In this document: in pieces, positions 1 to 7,867 of the stretch
How the letters are laid out: the number at the start of each line of letters is the position of its first letter
Position numbering within the stretch: the stretch's first letter is position 1
Notes under the pieces: generated by a model
Database searches by the model: none
Told to the model about the DNA's origin: nothing
Seen by the model: only the letters and a program-made list of their open reading frames with translations
Made by a program: the position numbers and the translations under genes
NCBI GenBank assembly: GCA_944324435.1
Contig: CALUWH010000004.1
Span: 1 to 64,000, forward strand
From: Candidatus Gastranaerophilales bacterium
Lineage (GTDB): Bacteria; Cyanobacteriota; Vampirovibrionia; Gastranaerophilales; Gastranaerophilaceae
Direction: 5' to 3'
DNA length: 64,000 bases

Positions 1-160
1 CTTTATAACTTCTCCTAAACTTATAAACTACTCAACCTCTAAACCCTAAAACTACTTTTCAACTGTTCAACTTATCAGCCCTTTATAACTTCTCCTAAAC
101 TTATAAACTACTCAACCTCTAAACCCTAAAACTACTTTTCAACTGTTCAACTTATCAGCC
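1..160. repeat. 80-bp perfect tandem duplication
   Basis: Bases 1-80 and 81-160 are identical, and a degraded third copy starts at 161 and fades by about 205. The unit is pyrimidine-rich on this strand and is itself built of short words of the CTCAACT / CTAAACC kind. It may continue to the left of the window. No gene is visible in it. Similar but diverged text recurs at 413-480 and 1105-1185. Confidence 0.9.
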
Positions 161-245
161 CTTTATAACTTCTTCTAAACTTCTCAACTTATAAACCTAT
201 AAACCGAACAATTAGAGTTTTAGTCAGGCATTGCCTGACCTACTG

Positions 246-372
246 TTCTTAAAGTGACCAAGTGATCAGGTGACTAAGTGAGCAAGAGTGAATAGTGAAA
301 GGTGATCAAGTGATCAAGTGATCAGGTGAACAAGTTAGCAAGAGTGAATAGTGATTGGTGAATAGTGAATAG
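246..372. repeat. 7-8-bp tandem word array (AAGTGA/AGGTGA family)
   Basis: A run of degenerate 7- and 8-mers ending in GTGA (such as TCAAGTGA, TCAGGTGA, ATAGTGA) repeats head to tail about fifteen times. A cognate array lies at 890-1035 and the same words build a hairpin at 45407-45454. No ORF here looks coding. The style recalls short tandemly repeated repetitive (STRR) sequences known from cyanobacteria, but that comparison is inference. Confidence 0.8.
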
Positions 373-375
373 ATT

Positions 376-480
376 TTTAACTTCGCCTCAACTTCTCAAC
401 TACTCAACTTATCAACCCTTTATAACTTCTCCTAAACTTATAAACTTCTAAACCCTTAAACTACTGTTCAACTTCTAAGC
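376..480. repeat. CTCAAC/TTCAAC word array, degenerate copy of the 80-bp unit
   Basis: Short words of the TCAACT type are repeated with 7-8-bp spacing. From 413 the text follows the 80-bp unit of 1-80 with small deletions. It is noncoding as far as can be seen. Confidence 0.7.
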
Positions 481-531
481 CTTCGTTCTATCCAGCTTCT
501 CTACCATGTCAATGTTCAATTATTCAGGCTC

Positions 532-873
532 GATATGTTACACTCTACTTAACAGAATACATATTGTGTTACATGTGCTACGCACGTAGACATTGGGCCG
601 GCTTCTAGGTGAGACGACAAGCCGGTTTCAAAATTCCATGTCCGCCTAAGAATTTCTGCTACAGGCTTGTACGCGTGGGTTGGGCTGGAAGGCAAATACT
701 ACAAGAGTTTTAGGAAGTGAAGTTTTTGCAAAATTTGGGCAAAAATGAGGATTTTTGGCCTCGTACAACATAAGAGCGCCTCTTCACAAATCCAATAATA
801 TATGCTATCATGAATGGCAGGGGCGCTCTTATGTAACACAATATGTAGTTTGTTACACTCAATGTAACATATC
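532..873. mobile_element. 342-bp MITE-like element with 43-bp imperfect terminal inverted repeats
   Basis: Bases 532-574 and 831-873 are inverted copies. The outer 11 bp and inner 17 bp are perfect and flank a diverged 15-bp middle of equal length. Inside is a perfect 12-bp inverted repeat (769-780 with 822-833) and a 7-bp GC-rich hairpin (598-604 with 619-625). There is no transposase and no convincing ORF. The interior is richer in GC than its surroundings. The ends sit between STRR-like arrays, so target-site duplications cannot be read with confidence. It could be a decayed insertion sequence, a MITE or a structured RNA gene. Confidence 0.5.
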
Positions 874-889
874 AAGTCGTTAAATTTGG

Positions 890-1036
890 TGGTTAAGTGA
901 CCAGGTGACCAAGTGATTAAGTGAGCAAGAGTGAATAGATTTTTGCGTGAAGGGTGAAGCGTGAGGGGTGAAGGGAGCGTTTTTAAGTGATCAGGTGAAC
1001 AAGTGATCAAGTTAGCAAGAGTGATTAGTGAATAGA
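890..1036. repeat. Second AAGTGA/AGGTGA word array
   Basis: This array has the same 7-8-bp vocabulary as 246-372, interrupted by a variant stretch (GTGAAGGGTGAAG type) near 950-985. The 14-mer AAGTGATCAGGTGA recurs in both arrays. Confidence 0.75.
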
Positions 1037-1039
1037 TTT

Positions 1040-1187
1040 AACTTCTTCTCAACCCCTCAACTCCTAAACCATAAACTACCCTTCAACTTTTCAACTATTC
1101 AACTTATCAACCCTTTATAACTTCTTCTAAACTCCTCAACCTCTCAACTTCTAAACCCTGAAACTCCTCAACCATAAAACTACTATA
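1040..1187. repeat. Second CTCAAC-type word array
   Basis: Pyrimidine-rich short words as in 1-205 and 376-480, including another diverged stretch of the 80-bp unit from 1105. It ends just upstream of the promoter region of the gene at 1258. Confidence 0.7.
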
Positions 1188-1257
1188 TTCTTCTTTTTCT
1201 ACTTTTTTGCTATAGTAAGCATATAGCACCCAAATCATGATATAAAAAGGAGTGTGT

Positions 1258-2052
1258 ATGCAAATTAGTCGAAATTATGAAATCTTAATGGAAATGGTAG
1301 AACACTATAAAAATCTAAAAGAGGTTGAATCCATAGGCCTTGCAGGTTCTTCTACTGCGAAGACGGCCGATAATAAGTCTGATTACGATATTTATATTTA
1401 CGGAAAATCCGAGCCACCGGTAGAAGACAGGCGTAAAATCGCGGAAAAATTCGCAGACAAGCCTGAAATTGATAACCATTATTTTGAAACAGGAGATACA
1501 TTCCGGTTAAGAGAAACAGGCAAACCTATTGATATAATGTATCGTAATCCGGAGTTTATTGAAGGTAACGTAAAATGGGTTTGGGAAGAAGGGAATGCTT
1601 CTTTAGGGTATACAACTTGTTTTGTGGACAATATAAAAAAGACAGAAGTTTTGTACGACAAAAACGGCTGGCTTGAAGGGATAAAAAAACGTGTGGATAC
1701 GCCTTATCCAGAAAAGTTAGCCTTGAACATAATAAAAAAGAATTTTGATTATCTAAAAGATGCAATGTTTTCATACCGCGACCAGATTGCCTCCGCTGTG
1801 GAACGGAATGATTTTGTCAGCATAAATCACAGATGCGCTGCGTTTTTAGCAAGTTATTTTGATGCGCTTTTTGCAAAAAACAGAGTTTTAAATCCGGGAG
1901 AGAAAAAGCTTATACCATTTGCTCTAAATAATTGTAAAATCTTGCCTGAAAACTTTGAAAAAGATGTTGTTGAATTATCAGTCGGCGAAGTCTCAAAAAG
2001 GCTTCCGGCCGCAGAAAGACTTGTTGAGAATTTGAGGAAAATTCTAAAATAG
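1258..2052 (+). CDS. DUF4037-like nucleotidyltransferase
   Basis: A protein of 264 residues with a polymerase-beta-type nucleotidyltransferase core near the N terminus: G-S-S followed about 12 residues later by S-D-Y-D-I, the usual metal-binding pair. A further acidic strand (P-I-D-I-M-Y) follows, then a helical C-terminal half. The layout resembles DUF4037/aminoglycoside-nucleotidyltransferase-like proteins; the substrate is unknown. An in-frame GTG lies at 1252, but ATG 1258 is preferred because AAAGGAG sits 5 nt before it, while the GTG would overlap the ribosome site. It stands alone after the repeat field, with another plus-strand gene 48 bp downstream. Confidence 0.7.
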   Translation: MQISRNYEILMEMVEHYKNLKEVESIGLAGSSTAKTADNKSDYDIYIYGKSEPPVEDRRKIAEKFADKPEIDNHYFETGDTFRLRETGKPIDIMYRNPEFIEGNVKWVWEEGNASLGYTTCFVDNIKKTEVLYDKNGWLEGIKKRVDTPYPEKLALNIIKKNFDYLKDAMFSYRDQIASAVERNDFVSINHRCAAFLASYFDALFAKNRVLNPGEKKLIPFALNNCKILPENFEKDVVELSVGEVSKRLPAAERLVENLRKILK

Positions 2053-2100
2053 GTCAATTTTTTGGGTTGAGATGTTTTATTATATATAGAAAGGTTTACT

Positions 2101-2451
2101 ATGTCTGTACAATCTGTCAATAACGTTCAAAAATCTCACCGGCTTCCTGCTATTCAGAATACAGGGGAGAAAAAAACAGATGAGAAAAAATCCGTTTCTA
2201 CAACAAAAGTCTTGATAGGACTTGGTGCAGCAGGTGCAATTGCACTTGGGATTTTAGCTGCAAAAGGCAAATTCAAAAAGAATCCAAATAATATTAAAGA
2301 TATTATTGGCAAAGACCCTAAAGTTGATAAACTTACAGAAGAAGAAAAGCTGAAGCTAATCAAAGAATTGCAGGCAAAGACAGACAATCCGGATACCAAA
2401 GAGACGATAAAAAAGCTCGTTGAAAACGGCGAATGGGACAAATTGCCTTAA
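2101..2451 (+). CDS. Small single-pass membrane protein, unknown
   Basis: A 116-residue protein with a polar N terminus, one hydrophobic Gly/Ala-rich segment at about residues 37-56, and a Lys/Glu-rich C-terminal tail predicted helical. An AAAGG site lies 8 nt before the ATG. Not recognised as a known family. The end overlaps the convergent gene at 2448 by 4 bp. The start and the promoter-like TATTATATATAG upstream suggest its own transcript or read-through from the nucleotidyltransferase gene. Confidence 0.6.
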   Translation: MSVQSVNNVQKSHRLPAIQNTGEKKTDEKKSVSTTKVLIGLGAAGAIALGILAAKGKFKKNPNNIKDIIGKDPKVDKLTEEEKLKLIKELQAKTDNPDTKETIKKLVENGEWDKLP

Positions 2452-2837
2452 TTCTTATTTAATACAATTTGCTTATACATATTGTTTTTAGGAGCACTGT
2501 TTCCGAGTTTAATAATTTTTTCGTATGCAAATTTTACCCAGTTCCTTGTTTTGTCTGTTGTAAAGACTATTGGTTCGGATTTTATATAATCAGCCATAGA
2601 TTGTGGAATAGTAACCTCTTTTTTCGGAGCAAACTTTGTAAAGGAAACAAAGGCGTCACCTTGTTCGTTTATTCCTGCATCCACCAGAAGTCTTGTCCTC
2701 AGGGCAGCATTATCAATATTTTTTCTTGCCTGATTGAGTCTATTAAATTTACCTCTTTCGGCCGCGTAATCCGCAACCTGCTTTAGGGAATCACTGTATA
2801 AAAACTTTGCTTTAAAACTAGGGCATTGTGTCTGCAT
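2448..2837 (-). CDS. Lineage-specific small protein with N-terminal F-K-A patch
   Basis: A 129-residue soluble protein, basic and partly helical, with no recognised domain. Near its N terminus it carries P-S-F-K-A-K-F (residues 7-13), similar to T-P-F-K-A in the hydrolase at 50417. A strong AAGGAG site precedes the ATG. It is convergent with the gene at 2101 (4-bp overlap). Function unknown; a lineage-restricted protein is the best description. Confidence 0.6.
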   Translation of the reverse strand: MQTQCPSFKAKFLYSDSLKQVADYAAERGKFNRLNQARKNIDNAALRTRLLVDAGINEQGDAFVSFTKFAPKKEVTIPQSMADYIKSEPIVFTTDKTRNWVKFAYEKIIKLGNSAPKNNMYKQIVLNKN

Positions 2838-2889
2838 AAAATTTATCTCCTTTTATAGGATTAAACCCTGTAAACAAAATTTTTGCGCA

Positions 2890-3432
2890 TTAAAAAATAA
2901 TTGCCTTAATTCCAAGCGTGATAAGAATAAGCCCAGCCATAATTTCCAACCACTTTGTCGGGAAAGATTTCAATCTGCCGCCGATTCCAAAACCAAGCAT
3001 AGAGTTTACAAAAGTCACTGCTCCAATCAGGATTGCAGGTTTTATGATATGATTTCCGTACAAAGATAGCGTAATCCCTGCCGAAAAAGCGTCAATACTC
3101 GTTGCAATTCCTATAAGCAGTAAACACTTTATATCAATACAAAGTCTCTCAATTTTTTTTGGTTCAAATGCTTCTATTATAAACTTTACACCCAGATACA
3201 TAAATATTACAAAAACAACCCATGCTGCATAAGGCTCTATATAAGATTTTACAAAGCCTGTTAAAAAATATCCTATAATCGGCATAAGAAACTGAAATGC
3301 GCCGGTAAATCCGGCTAGTTTCATTGAATTTGAAAGCCTGTTTTCTGAATATGCAAGTCCATAGGAAAATGAAACTACACAAGCATCTATTGATAAAGCT
3401 ATTGCAAGTAAAATTATTGCTATATATGACAT
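2890..3432 (-). CDS. mntP: MntP family manganese efflux pump
   Basis: A 180-residue protein with six hydrophobic segments arranged as two DUF204 halves, each with the signature S-I-D-A (Asp16 and Asp114). In this family these acidic residues take part in exporting Mn2+ across the inner membrane. Length matches the family. AAGGGAG precedes the ATG and the gene starts 11 bp after dnaB ends, so it is the last gene of a proS-dnaB-mntP unit. No yybP-ykoY Mn riboswitch fits in the short gap. YtaF-like DUF204 proteins are an alternative name. Confidence 0.85.
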   Translation of the reverse strand: MSYIAIILLAIALSIDACVVSFSYGLAYSENRLSNSMKLAGFTGAFQFLMPIIGYFLTGFVKSYIEPYAAWVVFVIFMYLGVKFIIEAFEPKKIERLCIDIKCLLLIGIATSIDAFSAGITLSLYGNHIIKPAILIGAVTFVNSMLGFGIGGRLKSFPTKWLEIMAGLILITLGIKAIIF

Positions 3433-3443
3433 TAATCACTCCC

Positions 3444-4853
3444 TTAGAAAACGTCTGTCTTAATAGGATTTTTGAATTTTGTAATACTGCCCTGAAAGAG
3501 AAGCTTAACAGTCCCGACAGGTCCGTTTCTGTGTTTTGCAATAATAATTTCTGCTTCGCCTTTGTTTGCGGCTTTTTCTGCCTGCTCCTCTTCATCGTTA
3601 GCATTCTTATAATATTCGTCTCTGTATATAAACATTACAATATCGGCATCCTGCTCAATAGAACCGGATTCTCTAAGATCCGAAAGCATAGGACGTTTAT
3701 CAGTTCTACTCTCTACTGCACGTGATAATTGTGAAAGAGCGATAATCGGAACATCCAGTTCTTTAGCGAGAATCTTCAAACCTCTTGAAATACTTGAAAT
3801 CTGCTGCATTCTATCTTCTCTGCCCGTTCCCTCAATCAGTTGAAGGTAATCGATTACAATCAATCCGAGGTTCTTTTCAGCCATTGCAAGTCTTCTGCAT
3901 TTTGCCCTCAAATCAGTAATCGTACACCCTGCAGTATCATCAATATAAATAGGAGCTTCTGAAAAGTTATTCATTGCATCTGCAAGTTTTTCCCAGTCTT
4001 TAGCCTGCATATTTCCTGTCTTTAACCTTTGTGTGTCAACTTCGGCCTCTGAACACAAAAGACGCTGAACAAGCTGGTCCTTTGACATTTCTAAAGAGAA
4101 TATTGCAACAGGGCGGTTAGCTCTCAGTGCAACATTTTGTGCAATATTGAGCGCAAAAGCTGTTTTACCCATCGCAGGACGTGCCGCAAGAATGATTAAG
4201 TCTGATTTTTGCAGGCCGTTTGTCATTGTATCCAAATCATAAAAATCTGTCGGAATACCGGTTAAAGTTCCTTTATTATTGTAACGCTCTTCGATTTTCG
4301 CATAAGTGTCATATACCAAGTCCTTAATAGGAGCAAGAGATTTCGAAGTTTTTTGCGAGGCTATATCGAATATAAGCTTCTCAGCCTGTTCCAAAGATTC
4401 TTCTATAGGGTTCAAATCATAGCCTGCAGATACAATCTCCGAACCAGCCTGAATCAGCGATCTTTTTATAGCTTTTTCCTGTACAATTCTTGCGTAATAC
4501 TCTACATTTGCCGTCGTAATCGTTTTATAGCTCAAATCATTAATAAAAGCACGCCCCCCGACCAGTTCCAATTTTTGATTAATGTTCAAAATATCAGATA
4601 CAGAAACAATATCAATCTTAGTCTTATCATCGCCGTTGTTATATAGTTGAAGCATTGCTTCGTATATATGTCTGTGCGCCGGTTTATAAAACGATTCCGG
4701 GGTTATATGTTCTACGATTCGGTTCATGCAGGATGGACTCACAAGAATAGCTCCAAGAATAGCTTCTTCCGCGTCAATGTTTTGAGGCATTAACAGAGAA
4801 AGATCTTCTGTCTGTTTCCTTTTTTTCTGTGAAGTTGTATATGATGAAGTCAT
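3444..4853 (-). CDS. dnaB: Replicative DNA helicase DnaB
   Basis: A 469-residue protein with the helical N-terminal primase-interaction domain (about 20-125) and a RecA-like helicase core. Walker A is A-R-P-A-M-G-K-T near 224-231, and the H4-type segment with G-R-E-D-R-M follows the Walker B strand V-I-D-Y-L-Q. It unwinds DNA at the replication fork as a hexameric ring. Normal length and uninterrupted core: there is no intein, though DnaB is a frequent intein host in cyanobacteria. AGGA lies 7 nt before ATG. It is 12 bp downstream of proS. Confidence 0.97.
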   Translation of the reverse strand: MTSSYTTSQKKRKQTEDLSLLMPQNIDAEEAILGAILVSPSCMNRIVEHITPESFYKPAHRHIYEAMLQLYNNGDDKTKIDIVSVSDILNINQKLELVGGRAFINDLSYKTITTANVEYYARIVQEKAIKRSLIQAGSEIVSAGYDLNPIEESLEQAEKLIFDIASQKTSKSLAPIKDLVYDTYAKIEERYNNKGTLTGIPTDFYDLDTMTNGLQKSDLIILAARPAMGKTAFALNIAQNVALRANRPVAIFSLEMSKDQLVQRLLCSEAEVDTQRLKTGNMQAKDWEKLADAMNNFSEAPIYIDDTAGCTITDLRAKCRRLAMAEKNLGLIVIDYLQLIEGTGREDRMQQISSISRGLKILAKELDVPIIALSQLSRAVESRTDKRPMLSDLRESGSIEQDADIVMFIYRDEYYKNANDEEEQAEKAANKGEAEIIIAKHRNGPVGTVKLLFQGSITKFKNPIKTDVF

Positions 4854-4865
4854 TGATTTATCCTA

Positions 4866-6608
4866 TTATTTAATATTGTGTACAGCAGTAACCACGATTT
4901 CTGCGGCTTCTTCCGGTTTAATATTAGAGATTTCACCGGTTTCTCTGGACTTAAACTCTACAAGCCCTTCTGAAATAGTTTTTCCGACAGTAATCCTATA
5001 TGGGAAGCCGATTAAGTCTGCGTCTTTGAATTTTACTCCGGCTCTTTCGTCTCTATCGTCAATTACGACTTCAACACCGTGTTTTTGAAGCGTTTTGTAG
5101 ATATCTTCCGCAACTTTCATTTGCAATTCATCTTTTGTGCTGACAGGAATTACTATTGCGTGATAAGGCGCTATTGCGAGCGGCCATTTGATTCCGTGCT
5201 CATCGTAATGCGCTTCAACCGCGGCTGCTGCAGTTCTTGAAATTCCGATACCGTAGCAGCCCATTATATAGGGTTTTGTTTTACCGTCAACATCAGTATA
5301 AACAGCATTCATTGGTTTTGAATACTTTGTTCCTAACTGAAAGATATTTCCAACTTCAATTCCTCTTGTTACTTTGAGCGGCTTGCCGCATACAGGACAA
5401 AGCTCGCCGGCTTCAACAAGTCTTATATCCGCAACGGTTTGAGGAAGCTGAACTTCTGCTCCCCAGTTGTACCCTACGCCGTGCTTATCTTTCTGATTTA
5501 TTCCAATAACAAAGTTTCTCATCTCTTTAACAGTTTCATCCGCAACAATCGTAATCGGGTAACCGTTATATTCTTTTAATCCGTTTGGACCTATAAAGCC
5601 TTTTTCAGCATCAAACCCGTTTACCTCCATCATTTCTTCGATTTCACCTGCGGTTGCAATTCTTATATCAACTCCGCCGACCGCATTCATAAGTTTTGTT
5701 TCTTCAATAGCCTTATCACCTCTTATAAGAGCTAACACCGGTTTTTTATCAACTATATAAACAAGTGTTTTAACAATCAAAGTTGAAGGGATTTTCAAGA
5801 AATCACACAATTCCTCAATAGAATGGGTATTTGGAGTATCAACAATTTCAGCCTTTGTATAATCTCCGACGATTTTTGCGTCAGGAAGCTTTGATACAGC
5901 ATGGTTTGAGTTTGCAGAATAATCACATTCACAGTAGAAAACGTCATTTTCTCCTGCGTCAGTATCTGTGATAACCATAAATTCATGGCTTACGCTTCCG
6001 CCTATTGCACCGGAATCCGACTGAACCATTTTGGTATTAAGTCCGCAGCGTTTGAAAATTTTTGTATAAGCCTGCGCCATATTTTCGTATTCTTTTTCAA
6101 GCCCTTCTTGGGTAGTATCAAAAGAATACGCATCCTTCATGATAAATTCACGACCTCTTAAAAGCCCGAATCTCGGACGAACTTCGTCGCGGAATTTTGA
6201 TTGAATCTGATAAAGATTTACAGGCAGTTGTTTGTATGACTTTAACCCATCTCGGGCAATCGAAGTGATAATCTCTTCATGCGTAGGCCCGAGACACATT
6301 TCTCTATCGTGTCTGTCTCTTAGGCGCATAAGTTCACGCCCGTAGACTTCCCAGCGCCCTGATTCTTCCCAGAGTTCTTTTGGCTGAACAAACGGCATCA
6401 AAAGTTCCTGAGCGCCAGCCGCGTCCATTTCTTCTCTTACTATATTTTCAATCTTTTTAAGAACACGCCACATAAGAGGCAGGTAGTTATAAACACCGCT
6501 CGTTAATTTTCTTATATACCCTGCTCTTACAAGCATTTTATGTGAAATAACCTCCGCATCTGACGGAAATTCTCTCAAAGTCTGTACAAACAATTTTGAC
6601 ATTTTCAT
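4866..6608 (-). CDS. proS: Prolyl-tRNA synthetase
   Basis: A 580-residue class II synthetase of the bacterial type. Motif 2 (F-R-D-E-V-R-P-R-F) and motif 3 (G-I-G-I-S-R) are present. The inserted YbaK-like editing domain lies between them (roughly 225-390), and a C-terminal anticodon-binding domain contains V-V-I-D-D-R-D-E-R. It charges tRNA-Pro and edits Ala-tRNA-Pro. The first ATG (M-K-M-S-K) has AAGGGG about 11 nt upstream; the second ATG, two codons in, is also possible. First gene of proS-dnaB-mntP. Confidence 0.97.
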   Translation of the reverse strand: MKMSKLFVQTLREFPSDAEVISHKMLVRAGYIRKLTSGVYNYLPLMWRVLKKIENIVREEMDAAGAQELLMPFVQPKELWEESGRWEVYGRELMRLRDRHDREMCLGPTHEEIITSIARDGLKSYKQLPVNLYQIQSKFRDEVRPRFGLLRGREFIMKDAYSFDTTQEGLEKEYENMAQAYTKIFKRCGLNTKMVQSDSGAIGGSVSHEFMVITDTDAGENDVFYCECDYSANSNHAVSKLPDAKIVGDYTKAEIVDTPNTHSIEELCDFLKIPSTLIVKTLVYIVDKKPVLALIRGDKAIEETKLMNAVGGVDIRIATAGEIEEMMEVNGFDAEKGFIGPNGLKEYNGYPITIVADETVKEMRNFVIGINQKDKHGVGYNWGAEVQLPQTVADIRLVEAGELCPVCGKPLKVTRGIEVGNIFQLGTKYSKPMNAVYTDVDGKTKPYIMGCYGIGISRTAAAAVEAHYDEHGIKWPLAIAPYHAIVIPVSTKDELQMKVAEDIYKTLQKHGVEVVIDDRDERAGVKFKDADLIGFPYRITVGKTISEGLVEFKSRETGEISNIKPEEAAEIVVTAVHNIK

Positions 6609-6688
6609 GATTTGTGATCCCCTTTGTTTTATAAATAAATTCTACCATGAAAAAATTAAGAGGCATTATCAATATATAAAATTTAATT

Positions 6689-7867
6689 CTATTCAATCTT
6701 CTGTAAATACAGCTTCAAGTCAATAATCCTTGTATCAATTGTAAGTACCAGATCTCTCATCTGGGCCTCAAGCCTTTTGGCTCCTTTAAAACAGGTATGA
6801 AAAAACAGAATTGTTGCAGAACCCTTAACCAGAGCATTCCTCATGTCAAGAATTTTGTTATATATGATAGGGTCAACGATTTCTTTGTTTTCACACAAAG
6901 CTATAAATATATCCCCGAACCACCACTGAACTTCTTCTACATTATTGGCTTTCAACCCTTTGAGAGCTTTTTTAAGATACGTTGACACAAGAGAATAAAC
7001 CTCTACAAGCTTTTCCTTTTTGGCAGGCAGTGTCTTTTTAAAGTAATCCATTGTTTTGTTATATCCGATATTAATCAAATTTCTCCGCGCTTCCTTATTC
7101 AGGTTGAAGTCTGCAAAAAATATATCTCCGGTATTAATATTAATATAATCATACCTGTCGTTTTGTCCGTATAATTCCGTTACAAACTCTGTTGCAGCAT
7201 CTGTTACGCAGCTATATATTGTGTTAATGAACGAAATTGGATTTTTCTCATCCTTACTGCAATCTCCTTCAAGTCGAAATTCCAGAATCCTGCTTTCTGA
7301 ATTTTTGAGAGTTTCTGCAAGCCTCCACATAGGAGAGGCCTTCTGCAAGTCTCCATCAGCAAGAAAACAGCCCTCATATTCAAAAGGAGCCATCAAGCCC
7401 GGCATGCTGGATGAGATTTTTATTGCCTGTGCGACTTCAAAATCAGGTGTCGTCGTTTGTGAAAATTCCTGAGGACAGAACTTTGTCAAATTCGTTGTCA
7501 TAACAACCAATGTTTTTTCTATATCTTTAAAAGTTACATTACTTCCTTTTGCGTGTTTCACTTTATTTGATAAGAGCTCATTAATCCAATCCTGGAAAAT
7601 TTCACCTTTACTTAATGCAAAACCTTTACCAAACCCGAGATGAATATCTTTAAACAAATCAAAATTTACTTTCATAAACAAATTCTCAAGTTCATAGGAT
7701 TTATATCCGCATGCAACAAGCGCGGCAAAAATTGACCCCACAGAAGAGCCGCCTATTATATCATATTCAATTCCAAGCTCTTCCAGAGCACGTATGGTTC
7801 CAATATATGCCATGCCCCTGACAGCACCGCCTCCAAACAGACAGGTATATTTTAAAGGATTAGTCAT
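6689..7867 (-). CDS. Patatin-like phospholipase
   Basis: About 392 residues. The patatin fold is marked by the oxyanion loop F-G-G-G-A-V-R-G near the start, the nucleophile elbow G-S-S-V-G-S (about 40-45), and the catalytic Asp in A-D-G-D (about 171). Such enzymes hydrolyse acyl esters of phospholipids. The C-terminal 150 residues are helical and not recognised. A TTG at 7870 is in frame, but ATG 7867 with GGAGG 6 nt upstream is the better start. It overlaps the end of the GT-C-like gene before it, so it belongs to the four-gene operon at 12318-6689. No signal peptide, so it is probably cytoplasmic or associated with the inner membrane. Confidence 0.85.
   Translation of the reverse strand: MTNPLKYTCLFGGGAVRGMAYIGTIRALEELGIEYDIIGGSSVGSIFAALVACGYKSYELENLFMKVNFDLFKDIHLGFGKGFALSKGEIFQDWINELLSNKVKHAKGSNVTFKDIEKTLVVMTTNLTKFCPQEFSQTTTPDFEVAQAIKISSSMPGLMAPFEYEGCFLADGDLQKASPMWRLAETLKNSESRILEFRLEGDCSKDEKNPISFINTIYSCVTDAATEFVTELYGQNDRYDYININTGDIFFADFNLNKEARRNLINIGYNKTMDYFKKTLPAKKEKLVEVYSLVSTYLKKALKGLKANNVEEVQWWFGDIFIALCENKEIVDPIIYNKILDMRNALVKGSATILFFHTCFKGAKRLEAQMRDLVLTIDTRIIDLKLYLQKIE

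Noticed and set aside
1-205. CRISPR array at the window start
   Set aside because: The 80-bp units abut directly with no unique spacers, and no cas gene is present.
595-700. tmRNA, SRP RNA or rRNA fragment in the GC-rich patch
   Set aside because: No conserved tmRNA ends, SRP GGAA/GNAR loop or rRNA block could be matched by eye.
699-1010. 103-codon open frame on the minus strand across the repeats
   Set aside because: It is the translation of the AAGTGA word array and the MITE-like interior; it has no ribosome site and its low-complexity content follows the repeat.
3433-3443. yybP-ykoY manganese riboswitch before mntP
   Set aside because: The gap to dnaB is only 11 bp, so no room exists for it.
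3444-4853. Intein in DnaB
   Set aside because: The helicase core is continuous and of normal length.
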